Assembly (NCBI RefSeq): GCF_009727055.1
Contig: NC_052350.1
Span: 31,696,843-31,760,842, forward strand
Source of the DNA: Benincasa hispida
Lineage: Eukaryota > Streptophyta > Magnoliopsida > Cucurbitales > Cucurbitaceae
Length of the DNA: 64,000 nt
Reading direction: 5' to 3'
A model generated the notes under the pieces. It did no database searches and was not told the DNA's origin. It worked only from the letters and a program-made list of their open reading frames with translations. The stretch's first letter is position 1. Every line of letters begins with the position of its first letter. The translations under genes and the position numbers were made by a program. Below are positions 46,595-57,600 of this stretch, piece after piece.

Positions 46595-46850
46595 TGTCAT
46601 CTTCTAAACTTAAAAGGACTTTTCCATAGTCATCTTCATGTCATTGCTCTTCTTTGACCATTCTTGAACTAACATTATATAAAACTTTGGTCTCAAAATT
46701 ATTTGTCGGTTCTTGTTGTTGAATTTGCATTAAGTTTTTGAAGATGTCAATGTGAATGCTTCTGAATCTCTCTTTGTCTTGCTTCTTGTAATTGTCCTTT
46801 AGGCAACATGCATTAGTTCAATGGTTAAGTCATATCACCACCACTAAAGA
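46595..46850 (-). pseudogene. Second copy of gypsy element 2 pol C-terminus
   Basis: This matches 40975-41165 and the uninterrupted junction to the LTR, including CATTATATAAAACTTTGGTC and ATTTGTCGGTTCTTG. It shows the state before LTR C inserted: the reading frame passes the insertion point and ends seven codons later. It ends abruptly at a copia LTR fragment near 46850. Confidence 0.75.
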
Positions 46851-48115
46851 GCCTCGAGTATTCTCGAGTGAAAACCCAAAGGTGGGCTTTGGTGAATTGG
46901 TAGAGGAAGAGGAAACACGAATCGTTATAGGAATAAAAGCAAGTGGGAGGGAAAAAGACGCATATGGCATAGCAGAAATGCCTTACGTTTAAGGAGGAGC
47001 CTAACAGGATCTGTAGGATTACTGAAGATCGTTAGGAAAGGTACACGATCGTTTAGATAAACCGGCACACTATACGATCGTTTAGAGAAGCTATCTGATC
47101 GTGTAGAAAATAGAGTGCGATCGTTTAGCGCGAGGGAGACGATCATCTACACGAAGAGCGACTATCGTATAGGTTCTCAGACAATCGTTTACTTCTACAA
47201 CAGCGCGCTTAATCCTGAATTCTCTATCAGCGATCTACGAAAGACGATCAAAAATTAAAAAAAAAAATATTTAATTCATCGGTTACATTAACCAACGCTC
47301 CACTAACTCATCTCCCGAACGGTGAAATTTGGGTTAATATTCTATATAATAACCAATTAATTAATTTAAATATAATATACATCATATATTTTTATTATCC
47401 TATAATTGATATCACATTCACTATAGTATTTTCTCCTCTATCAATTTATATGAAAATATATTTCTACTTTCTCTCTAAAATATGTAATCTCATAACATCA
47501 GCCAATTAATATCAATAATAAGAAATTTAACCAGCCATCCAATTATATCATATAGTAGAATAGCCGATTTAACCCTCTATGTGTCATATTTGAAGCATTT
47601 CAAAATTAAACTCAAATACTGGTTCTCGACTTTATCCAAGCTACCCAGGGGACCTAATGGACCTGTGGCTCAAGCTTCCAACAATCCGTGAAATAGCTGA
47701 CCTAAAACCTTTAGCCACGAGATCCAGCCATCTGTAACTGTCAGGGCATTCCACTAAAGACCAACAGCTGAACTCTTCTATACGCGAGATAATTTTTCTA
47801 TGTCCATTGGATATAACCAATCATGAGTACGATGACCCTTCACAGAATGCTCGTAAGTATGCTAGGCCAATTACCATTTTGCCCTGTAGTTACATCTCAC
47901 TCCTTAAATACCACTGAATTCTCTAATGAACAATACAACATAGTCCAACTATGTATGAACACCTCTCGGGCCAAGAGAAGGTGTGTGGCACCACATCGTT
48001 CAAGCCCCAGAATCAGCCCTTAAGGGAGCTATCTATCTACTTACCCCTGCCTCGAGGAAGGAGTGAATTCCATCTTGTGTAGCTGAATTCCCAGCTTCCA
48101 AATCAGACGAATCCC
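46845..48115 (-). mobile_element. Truncated Ty1/copia LTR, third copy
   Basis: Homologous in order to the LTRs at 1-1853 and 6121-8305 up to the AATCAGACGAATCCCCAA word at 48099-48116, where it is cut off. The LTR start block (TGTTGGGG/TGTTAGG) is therefore missing. The segment 47030-47200 has several ACGATCGTTTAG copies. ORFs at 46792-46992 and 47823-48023 are fortuitous. Confidence 0.65.
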
Positions 48116-50230
48116 CAATGTTTCTTGGCTAAGACCTCAAAAAGGCTTGCCAAGATGTACGCTCAAGCCTTTTCATTTTCTCATAACCAGCGTTCGTATG
48201 CCTCTCAAATATTTTGAGCGACATTTGAAGTGGGGACTTGAGGACACTCCTCAACAAGGATAAATCTCAGGTTATCAATGATCAGAATTATATTGATTGT
48301 ATTTTTCCAGGTTGTGTAATTATCACCGGTAAGTTTGTCGACGACAAGCATATTAAGAGTTGCAGAAGTCATATTTTTAAAGTTTACTGTAACATAAATT
48401 TATTTATATTAGTAATCCATGCATTACCCAATTTGGGTAAACCAATAAATTTTAGCAAAATAGCGTAATGCACCATGTGATATTTATTTTGCAATGATGT
48501 TTCAGTGGGGCGGGGTAAAAGCCGCCTTAGGGTGATCAAGTACCTCCTCACTAAAATGAGACCATTTCAACCATTAATTACAACAAAAAACAACTTTTTG
48601 TTCCTATAATTATCAGCCATCATTGTTTGATCCAAAAATTGTTAACTAGCTTAACATTTTCTTGTAAGTGCAACCTCACATTTTAGATTCTAGATTTTTG
48701 CCCCGATGAGCCAATCGCAAAGAAACCCGATTTGGGAAATAACTAAACTAGCCTTATCAATTTCTAGAGTTTGGGTAAACAACCATGCAAATATCATCCG
48801 TAGAGGGACATAAGCAAAGGTGCCTCAAGGCCGAGCATGAAAATTTACTACAAACTAATATGAGAGATCGTGAGATATATTGACACACATTTTTCTTGTA
48901 GCAATTTTATCTAATTCATCTTCCAGATCAGTGCCCAAGTAAAGGTGTTCCGTTTCTGTCACCTTAAATACCCCAGCCTAGACAGAATTAACCTTAGACA
49001 AAGATCCCTTATAGATACATTTGCTACAACTTTAATCCTTTATTAAAACCAATTTAATCCTATTAAACTATTAAAAATCCTGAACTTATTTCTAATCTTA
49101 TTAGAAAAACTATGAACTTAGGTCTATGTGAATCATATTTTAATTTTTTTTTTTAAATGATTTTAACCTAAGTGAGCATGCAACTATTTATTATTGATTT
49201 TAATTTCTAATTTAATTTAATTATAACAATTATATAAAATGAAATAAATTAAAACCAAACATTGCATGTGGAATCATACTTAGAAAATTATAACAATTAT
49301 AAAATTAACTAAAATAATGATATGCTTAGTGCAATTGCAAATTTAATTTTCATTATTTAAACCTACATAACCATTGTATATTAAAGTAATGATAATTTAA
49401 AATAAGATAACATTCATACATACATCTAACTATATATTATAACTCTTATGATATAAATGATGCATAACAATGTTACTAATGCATGCAAATATATATTATA
49501 ACAATTATAATGTTTATGATATTATATGATGCATGAGTATGCTATAATATTAAATCATGCAACTATATTATAACAATTATAATGTTTATGGTATATGGTA
49601 AATAATGCCTAACCTACGGTGGAATTTTACTATATGGCATATATTATGACATATATAAAATAAATAAATCATACATTCAATGCATATTTTCAATAAACAA
49701 TTAGTTGAACCGGGATTGAACTCCTAAATAATTAATCAATTTAATATAACATTTATATTAATTTAATTAATTAAATAACTATTTATTACAAAAAAAACTT
49801 CAAAACAAGTTGAACCGGTCCAGTCCCACGAACTGCAGTTGAACCGAACCTGCGAACCGTGCGAACTGCTCTAACCCCACAAACCGCACACAGACTAAAT
49901 GCAACGCTCACCCCTTTCCCATCTTGAAGCGTATGTTTCCCTTCGTTTTTTTCTTTGGCCCCGTTTTCTCCAGAATTTCATCGAAAAAATCATGAACAAT
50001 GCAGGCTTAATCAATAATCTAGTGCAAATTTATGCCCAAAACAATGGGCCCTTACAAACTAGTTTGCAAAAACAAAAACAAAAACAAAAAATCTATACGG
50101 TCCAACCCCAAAAATATCGAAAAATTGCAAAACCTCATTCATCAACATGAATTTCAGAACAGTAAATATAATCTCACCATAAAAATTATAAATTAATTAT
50201 GAAAACTGAGAAAATTGGGAATAAGAATGT
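48116..50230. mobile_element. AT-rich DNA, probably old retrotransposon sequence
   Basis: No domain is recognised. The ORFs at 48238-48468 and 49899-50150 have no recognisable features. The tract 49130-49700 is very AT-rich with repeated AACAATTATAATGTTTATG words (about 49501 and 49570). The right part (to 50230) would be the leader or gag region of the element whose LTR is at 50254-51759, since a primer site separates them. Confidence 0.35.
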
Positions 50231-50231
50231 C

Positions 50232-50244
50232 GCTCTAATACCAA
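50232..50244 (-). promoter_or_regulatory. Degenerate Met-tRNA primer-binding site
   Basis: The minus strand reads TTGGTATTAGAGC, one base from the common retrotransposon primer site TGGTATCAGAGC. It lies just inside the LTR end at 50254, giving the element a minus orientation. Confidence 0.65.
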
Positions 50245-50253
50245 TTTAAGAAC

Positions 50254-51759
50254 TGTAAAGTCCGAAGCGGAAGCAAGATCAGTACCAATTTTAGTTTTTC
50301 ACAGAATGTAAAATATAGAAAATATAAAATATGCATTCTAAAATAAATTTTATTTTATAACATGTTTTTCAAAGAAAATACAGTGAAAGAATAATAGGAT
50401 TTCCAAAATCCAACCTCTTGAAGACAAGATTCTTCATGTATTTCTTTTTCGGTCCAATCACGAATACTCTTGATCTCTCCTAAGGATCAAGAACACCATC
50501 GGCAACTCAAATCACCCATATGGTCCTTAACACTCAATTCCAATAGTAAGATTACTTACCTCAAATAGCAAGTCTAAATTAACAAGCAAACTAATCTGTC
50601 CTCGACAATGCAAAATCTTGAATCAAACCCTATGCATAAACCAAAATTTACTTCAACACGTAAAATTTAGTCCTAAAATACAAGTTCACCTTAAAACGTC
50701 TCCAAACTACTTAACCAAATAGTGGCTTGACCTAAGCTCACTCCAAAGCTTCGAACAATAATGTAATCCTTTGCACATTCCACAATAGGCATTAAAACCC
50801 ACATTACAATGATTATATCAAGACCCAGAAGGATTCCAAAGTCTGATTATCACCTAAAAAAATCACCCATATGGTCCTTAAACACTTGATGGTGATCAAG
50901 CCAATATTCTCCAAATCTTGAATCTAGAATTCCAATATTATGGGTTAATCAATCTGGACCAAAATCTTAGATGGCAACAATAAATCTCCAAGAAATTCCA
51001 AAAAAGAAAGAAACACTTACCCAAAATTGTCTTGAAACTAATCTCAAATTTGGTGAACACCTCAAAATCCTTCGATTCTATTCAACAGCGATTACAGACA
51101 AACCAAAGTTTCAAACAACGATCCAACCGTTCAAAATGAAACTCTATATGTCCCGGACGGATTGACCAAATTTTAGCACGATCCAACGGTTCAAAATCTA
51201 GCATCAACAATTTTTTAAAAGCTGTAGCTGAAAAATCAAATTGCTTTCTCTCCGATTTTCTGCATCTTTTCACTCTCCTTTAATTTCGAAAATTTCCAAT
51301 TCTTTCGTTTTCTTTTTTTTCAAATTTTAAAAATACAAATAAAATATTTTATCACAATATCTCGAAAATCTCTAAAAATTCTATTAAATTAATAAATCAA
51401 TTAACTTCTCAAATTACCTTAATTTAGGCTTCAAAAATCAAAATTAATGACATAAAATCCATCGATTTGATACAAATTAAATTCTTTCAAATATTTAAAT
51501 CAGTTTAAAACCACATAAAATTAATTATCTCCTTAATTGTTTTAAGTTGGCTCCAAAATCCAAAATCAAAATCAAAGTAGGCAAAATTCAATATGTTCAA
51601 GATAATTAGTTTGAATATCTAATCAATTAAATTCAATTTAACCAATAAAAGCTTTTCAATTATTTCAATTTAATCCTTATTTCCAAAAATGAAAAGGAAA
51701 TTAAAACTCAATAATCTTAGATAACTAACTTAAATTTTCTTAAAATTCGAGATGTTACA
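50254..51759 (-). mobile_element. Gypsy-type LTR (TGTAACATCTCG start)
   Basis: On the minus strand it begins TGTAACATCTCGAATTTT (51759), a start typical of Tekay/Del-like LTRs, and ends GGACTTTACA (50254) beside a Met-tRNA primer site. Internal direct repeats include AATCACCCATATGGTCCTTA at about 50503 and 50860, and ACGATCCAA(C/C)GGTTCAAAAT-like words at about 51118 and 51178. No coding region of this element is identifiable on the low-coordinate side. Confidence 0.65.
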
Positions 51760-51990
51760 ATTATTATAACAATCGAAGAGCTATTCAAATTCCTCATAGT
51801 GATGTTTTCCATGAAAGATCAAATACATCGAGTATTATTTCCACTTAGTTTGTCATAATCTTCAAAGCAAAGCGCTACTATAATCCATCTCCACTATAGA
51901 GTAGCCACAAATATCTTCACAAAAGTATTGTAACATGGTTGTTTCACTTAGTTAAATTGATCTCTACCTTACCACCTTGAATTTGAGGGA
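51760..51990 (+). pseudogene. Ty1/copia RNase H remnant
   Basis: The plus-strand frame reads SAIQIPHSDVFHERSNT and later PQIFSQKYCN, which is degenerate copia RNase H C-terminal wording. It ends in a polypurine GAGGGAG (51986-51992). In-frame stops are present. Confidence 0.55.
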
Positions 51991-51992
51991 GT

Positions 51993-52760
51993 GTATTACT
52001 ATATATTGAACTTAAATTAGCAAAATTTGAATCTTCAATTTAAGTTTACTCACACAAGATTTCCTAAAAAACGTGTTTTGTGAAGATGAACTTGTGCTTA
52101 TGTTGATTTTGGAGATGAACTTGTGCTTATATTGATTTTATGTAAATGTTCGATTTCCAGTACTTGAATCAAATACTCCTATAGTTTTCTTTGTTGAATG
52201 CATACGCTTGAGAAGCTAGTGTGAATACTCTTGAAATCTCAAATTAATGTTGGTATCTTCTTACTTGTATCTTGGAGGAATTTGAAGCTTCAAAAATTTA
52301 AAGAGCATTTTGATTGTAAAGAAAATTATCTCTATACTCTAAAATCTAAAATTTCCAAATCTTTCAAATGAAAGAAAACTCATCTATTTATAAAATTCTC
52401 ATGTGGGCTTATTGATCCATGTACCTAGCCCTTAGGCCCAACAAATTTTATTTTGGACTTGGTTGACCTTTTGCTCAAATTAAGTCTATTTTTTTTGTAA
52501 TTCAATCGAACTTCAACCCAAATATTAATATCAAATTTAACCAAATTATCTATCGATTCAACAATCACAACAAAAACACGATATCATCAAGATTTACAAC
52601 TTATCTTTAATTTCAATTTTTGACATGTCCATTTTTAATTAGTCTTAAATTTAATCATCAATCTTTTCATTAACGTGATAAATAATTTGTCATTGATCCA
52701 AACTTTCTCGTTCAACAAGGCTAACTAGCCAATAACACATGCAATTTACATGAAATATAT
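51993..52760 (+). mobile_element. Ty1/copia 3' LTR (right boundary approximate)
   Basis: It begins TGTATTACTATATATTG directly after the polypurine tract GAGGGAG. It contains a local duplication of GATGAACTTGTGCTTAT (about 52085 and 52112) and a TATA-like ATCTATTTATAAAA near 52382. The end is placed near 52700-52760, without a confirmed duplication. Confidence 0.5.
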
Positions 52761-52929
52761 ATTTTGAGGTAGTATATAGCAAAGAAGTTTAAAATATATA
52801 TATAGTACCTAGAGAAAAAAAAAGTTCAAAATATTGTAACTATTGAAATATATCTTTTACATTGTTTAAACTAAATAGTTGTAACAATTTAAAGAGAAAC
52901 AAAATAGAACTTAATGAAATTTTAAAAAG

Positions 52930-53300
52930 TAAGGGACATGATCATTCATTCAAACATATTTTCACCGTTAGATCATGATGTTGCTATATTCAAGACCCAC
53001 CAATATACAAAAGAATACATCGCTTCATCATCATCATGTAACCACTTTTAGTTATAATGGAGGAAATGGAGTTATCTCCACCATTTGATCGCGATGTTCA
53101 ATATCTATAGTCTAGATCACACCCACATACAAGAAAAGATATACCACATAGTCATCTACCCAAATAGTTATAACAGGAGAAAATAGGTTATTTGTTCAAA
53201 CATATCTCCACCACTAAATCAAGACGCTTCATATCTACGGTCTTGATCACACATTTACATGAAAGAATACATTATCTCACACGTAACTACTTTTACCTAA
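52930..53300. repeat. Three degenerate ~120-bp tandem units
   Basis: The theme TTCAAACATAT, CCACCAT/CACCGTTAGATCA, then TATCTATAGTCTAGATCACA, and a later TAGTTATAA(C/T) word recurs starting near 52950, 53067 and 53194. Mismatches are many. Non-coding. Confidence 0.5.
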
Positions 53301-54562
53301 ATAGTTGTAACAAATGACAAAATAGAAATTATTAAAAAAATGTAAAAGTAAGATGGGGATGATAAGATTCTCCACTCAAACGGGATGTATAGAAGGGAAG
53401 AACTAATTGGAGGGAAAAGAAAAAGAAATTTATTTTGATACCATAAATTCTTCTATACTTCATGTATTTAGTCACCTGAAAAAGAAATTCTTATATACTT
53501 CATGTATTTAGTAGTCACCTGAATTATTGACTGTACAATTATAAATTTATTCAACAAAATACTCAATTTGATACCAACTATATCAAACTTCAAAAGAATA
53601 TTGTCACGAAACAATGTGACATTGTTCAAGTCTTAGTTTGCACATCTCAAAACTATCATAATCATTGGAAAAGAAACCTATTAGAATGTTGGACAAAGAT
53701 TGAGACTTAAATGCCGACATAAAGACATTTCAATGGAAAATAGTCATCATCTTAAAATATAGATCTTAGATACATTTTTTTTCTCTCATTTATTGACATT
53801 ATGTGAAGTGAGGGAATCAAGTTCGAGATTGATAGGAAAGGTACTATATCAATTGAGCCATGCTCATTTAGGCGAACCATTCAATTTGTGTGTTAGAAGT
53901 TATAAAAATGTATTAGAAAAGAAATTAAAACTAAATGTAAGATAGTTGATTAGTATGAAATGTAAAGGCATGGGTTTAGTTTAGTTGTTAGGGGTGTTGT
54001 ATTAAAAAGAGAGTGTTTCGGGGAGGTGGTGTGTTTGATTCAACATTCATCCCTTTTTTTAAAAAAAGAAAAAGAAACAGAAATGAAAATCCCGGGTTTT
54101 TCTGTGGTTCCATTGAAAGAAGAAAAAAAAGGGGAAAAGAATTCCATTCAAATCTCCCTAAAATTCTCCATCCTAAAAACTCCCCCAAAAATTGTTTTCT
54201 CTTTCCCCCAAAAACTATTGTATTGTATGTTCCCACGATCCTATGGCTTCTTCTTCTTCTTCTTCTCGTTCTTCATTAATCGCACTTAATTTTTTGGTGT
54301 CTCATTCCCCAAATTTCTTCCCCATCTTCTGTCGCCGGGTCCTTCAATAACTTTGGAGGACCCAGCGTCCTCTTCCATTACCATTCTTCCCCCCATTTCC
54401 ATGACATTCCTTCTCTTCTTCTTCTTTGCCAAATCCACTGCTCCTTGATTTTTTTTTTTTTTTTTTTTGTTATTATTATTATTATTATTTGGTTTTTTGT
54501 ATTTTTTTTCCAGATCTGGGGGATTTAATTGAAGCAAGAGAAAGGAGTTTGAAAGGAGGAGA
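53301..54562. other. Upstream region and leader of the kinase gene
   Basis: AT-rich spacer followed, from about 54090, by the presumed promoter and leader of the kinase gene. Low-complexity tracts occur in the leader: CTT repeats at 54247-54270, a T-run at 54449-54468, and (ATT)n at 54470-54488. No clear TATA box could be fixed. The overlapping ORFs here on both strands are products of these simple repeats. Confidence 0.45.
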
Positions 54563-54618
54563 ATGATGAGTTGCTTTCCGTGTTTTTCGTCTCAGAAGAG
54601 CAAGAAAGGGATTGATAA

Positions 54619-54651
<33 letters not shown>

Positions 54652-57600
54652 CAATTCTGAATCGTCTTCCTCCTCCGGCCACCGCACTCCTCCGCCCCCA
54701 AAGTCCCCTGGTTTGTTCTTCTCTATTCATTCTCCTTTCTCCTATTCTAAATCATTTCTTTCTTTCTTTTTTTTCCTTTTTTTCATCTGCTTTGTTCTTA
54801 TTTCCTCTCAATCATATGATTTTCCCTTAAGGTTGATGTCGATTTCGATGTCTATGGATATTTTTTTAAAAAATTATATAAAAAAAATCAAAAATAAAAA
54901 CAAAAAATTTAAAGCCCGTTTAGTAACTATTTGGTCTTTTGTTTTTGTTTTTTAAAATTAGGTCTATTTCATCTACATTTCTTATAATAATTAACATCTT
55001 TCTTAAGTACAATAACTTTTTGAAAGCTACATTTTTTTAGTCTCAAAATTTAGTTTGATTTTTTAAACCATTGGTGAAAGTAAATAACAAAACAAGAAAT
55101 TTGAAGGTGGAAGTAGTATACATAGGCTTGATTTTAAAAAACAAAAACCACAAACAAAATGATTACCGCCTAAATTATAAATACACTCTCATGTCAGATG
55201 TAGAATCTATGAAAACGTAGAAATATCGATGAAAGCCTAAATTAATAGATACACCCTCGTGGCAAATGTAGAATCTATGAAAACATAAAAATATTGATGA
55301 AAGCCTAAATTAATAGATACACCTTCATGTCAGATGTAGAATCTATAAAAATATAGAAATGTTGATGAATGTCTTATGGAAATTTAATTTTATTGTTTTA
55401 CAATGGTTACAAACACACCAAAAAATCTCTTACGAAAAAAAACAAATTGCAAACCTACGTATGGTGGTAGTCCCAATTATATTACACCCTCAAACTTTCA
55501 ACTATAAAAATTGAGACCTAAACTTATATAGGTATTAAAATTAGATCCTCAAACTTACAATAATTCTAGAAATTAGACTTCCAAATGATAACAATTGAGC
55601 CCTCAAATAAGTTTCTATCATTTGGGGTCTAAATCCTACCATTATTATAAGTTTGAGGCCTATAACAATTGTGTAAGTTTCGGGCTCAACTTTTACAATA
55701 GAATATAATTGCAACTACCAGCAAATTTTTAGAGTGATTTTGCAATTTGCAAAAAAAAAAAAAAAAAAATCTCTTAACGACACAGATTTTTAAAACAAAT
55801 TTAGACAATCATATTTAAGAAAAAAGAAAAAAATAGATGAAATACTCTAATTCACAATAAGTTTCAAAAAAAAAAATCTCTTAAAAAAATCTCTTTAAAA
55901 ATTTAAAAAAAAAATGGTTTTTAGAATGTGACTAGGATAGTGAAAACATTTTCAAGAAAAGGGCAAATCAAATAAGTTGTATTCATAAGCTAAAGTTTCA
56001 TGACCACTGACCCTCAAATTTCCTTTTCCTTTTTTTTTTTTTCTTTTTTGTTCTTTTAAATAAGTTAACCTAATAAATACTTTCAAATCTATACAAGAAT
56101 TTAGGGGAAAGAAAAAAGAAGTTTTATTGTTTTAAATTTGGCAAAAAACTCGAACATATCTCGATGACACGCAAGTAATAATCAAGCAAAATTTTCAACT
56201 TACATATTGATTAATGGTTATCATTTATCTGCCTATATTTTTACTTCTTTACATTTTCAATTATTATTTGTTTTAGTCTTAGCCATTGTCTTTGCAATAT
56301 TGATCTAAATTATGCAAAACCGACTTCTATCCTTTACTTTATCAAATTACATGTAAACCAACTCAATTAATATATATATTGGAAAATTGTTTCAAATGGT
56401 AAGTTATTATTTCAAATCCACCATTGTACACACGATGTTATTCATCGTGTGTACAATAGTAGATTTGAAACAATAACTTACTAAAAAGATAAATTTGAAC
56501 ATTTTGAAATGATAAATCATTAATTGGAGAGAAATGCATAGGTATAGAAGATAAATTGAAACTTTTAAATTATGAGATTTAAAATATAACCTAACGGTAC
56601 AAAATTATACATTTAGCCAAATACAAAACTAAGAAAAGGGTATGTGTTATTTCATGGGGAAAAAATCGAATTACCAAGATCCCATTTGGTGATCATTTGA
56701 TTTTTCGTTTTCATTTTTGAAAATTAAGTCTATTTCATCCACATTTCCCACCTTTCTTACATTGATTTGCATCTTTCTTAAGTACAATGATTAAATTTTT
56801 AGCCAAATTCCAAAAACAAAAATAACTTTTTGAAAGCTACATTTTTTAGTTCTCAAAATTTGGCTTGGTTTTTTAATCTATTGATGAAAAATAGATAACA
56901 AAGGAAGAAATTTTGAAGTGAAAAAGAGTTCATAGACTTAATTTTCAAAAACAAAAACACAAAACAAAATAGTTACCAAACGAGGTCCAAGATATTTAAA
57001 CTTTCGAATGATAATTAAGTGTTGACTATGCCAACAATATCAAATAAGAATAATGTAGGATCATAAAATTGAATAATAAATTATAGTATGCACAAAGATC
57101 CCGACTTGAATTAAACTTTATTTTTATTTTTTATTTTTTTGAAAAACAGAGGTTAAATCAAAGCCTGTTGAGGAAATCAAGGACAAACCACAAGAAGGTG
57201 AAAAAATAGATGCCCAGAACTTCACTTTCCGAGAGCTAGCCACTGCTACAAAGAATTTCCGCCAGGAATGTCTTTTGGGTGAAGGTGGGTTTGGGAAAGT
57301 CTTTAAGGCTACCCTTCAAAGTGGCCAGGTAACTAACCAAATTCTACCCATCTTTTTTCGCTCTTTTTTCTAATATTTCTGAGTGTTCAAGTCAGTTTAT
57401 GCACAACCTTACTGAATAACCTACCAGATTTGAATGTCAAGAAAACTCACAAGTTATTAAATTATAAAAAGACCTTTAGGATAAGGAGTTGGTTATTATA
57501 ATCCTAGATTATTATAGTTATTTTACAATAGCATGAGTTTGAGGTGTAAACTTAGTTTGAGAAGGAAATAGTAAATATTGTAGCAAAGAATAAAAAATGA

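Noticed and set aside
48238..48468. 76-codon ORF with RSHIFKVYCN-like sequence
   Set aside because: No family recognised, surrounded by retrotransposon fragments and AT-rich DNA; insufficient support for a gene.
54013..54955. Several ORFs around the kinase start in other frames
   Set aside because: They arise from CTT, T and ATT simple repeats and conflict with the spliced kinase frame, whose exon phases join correctly.
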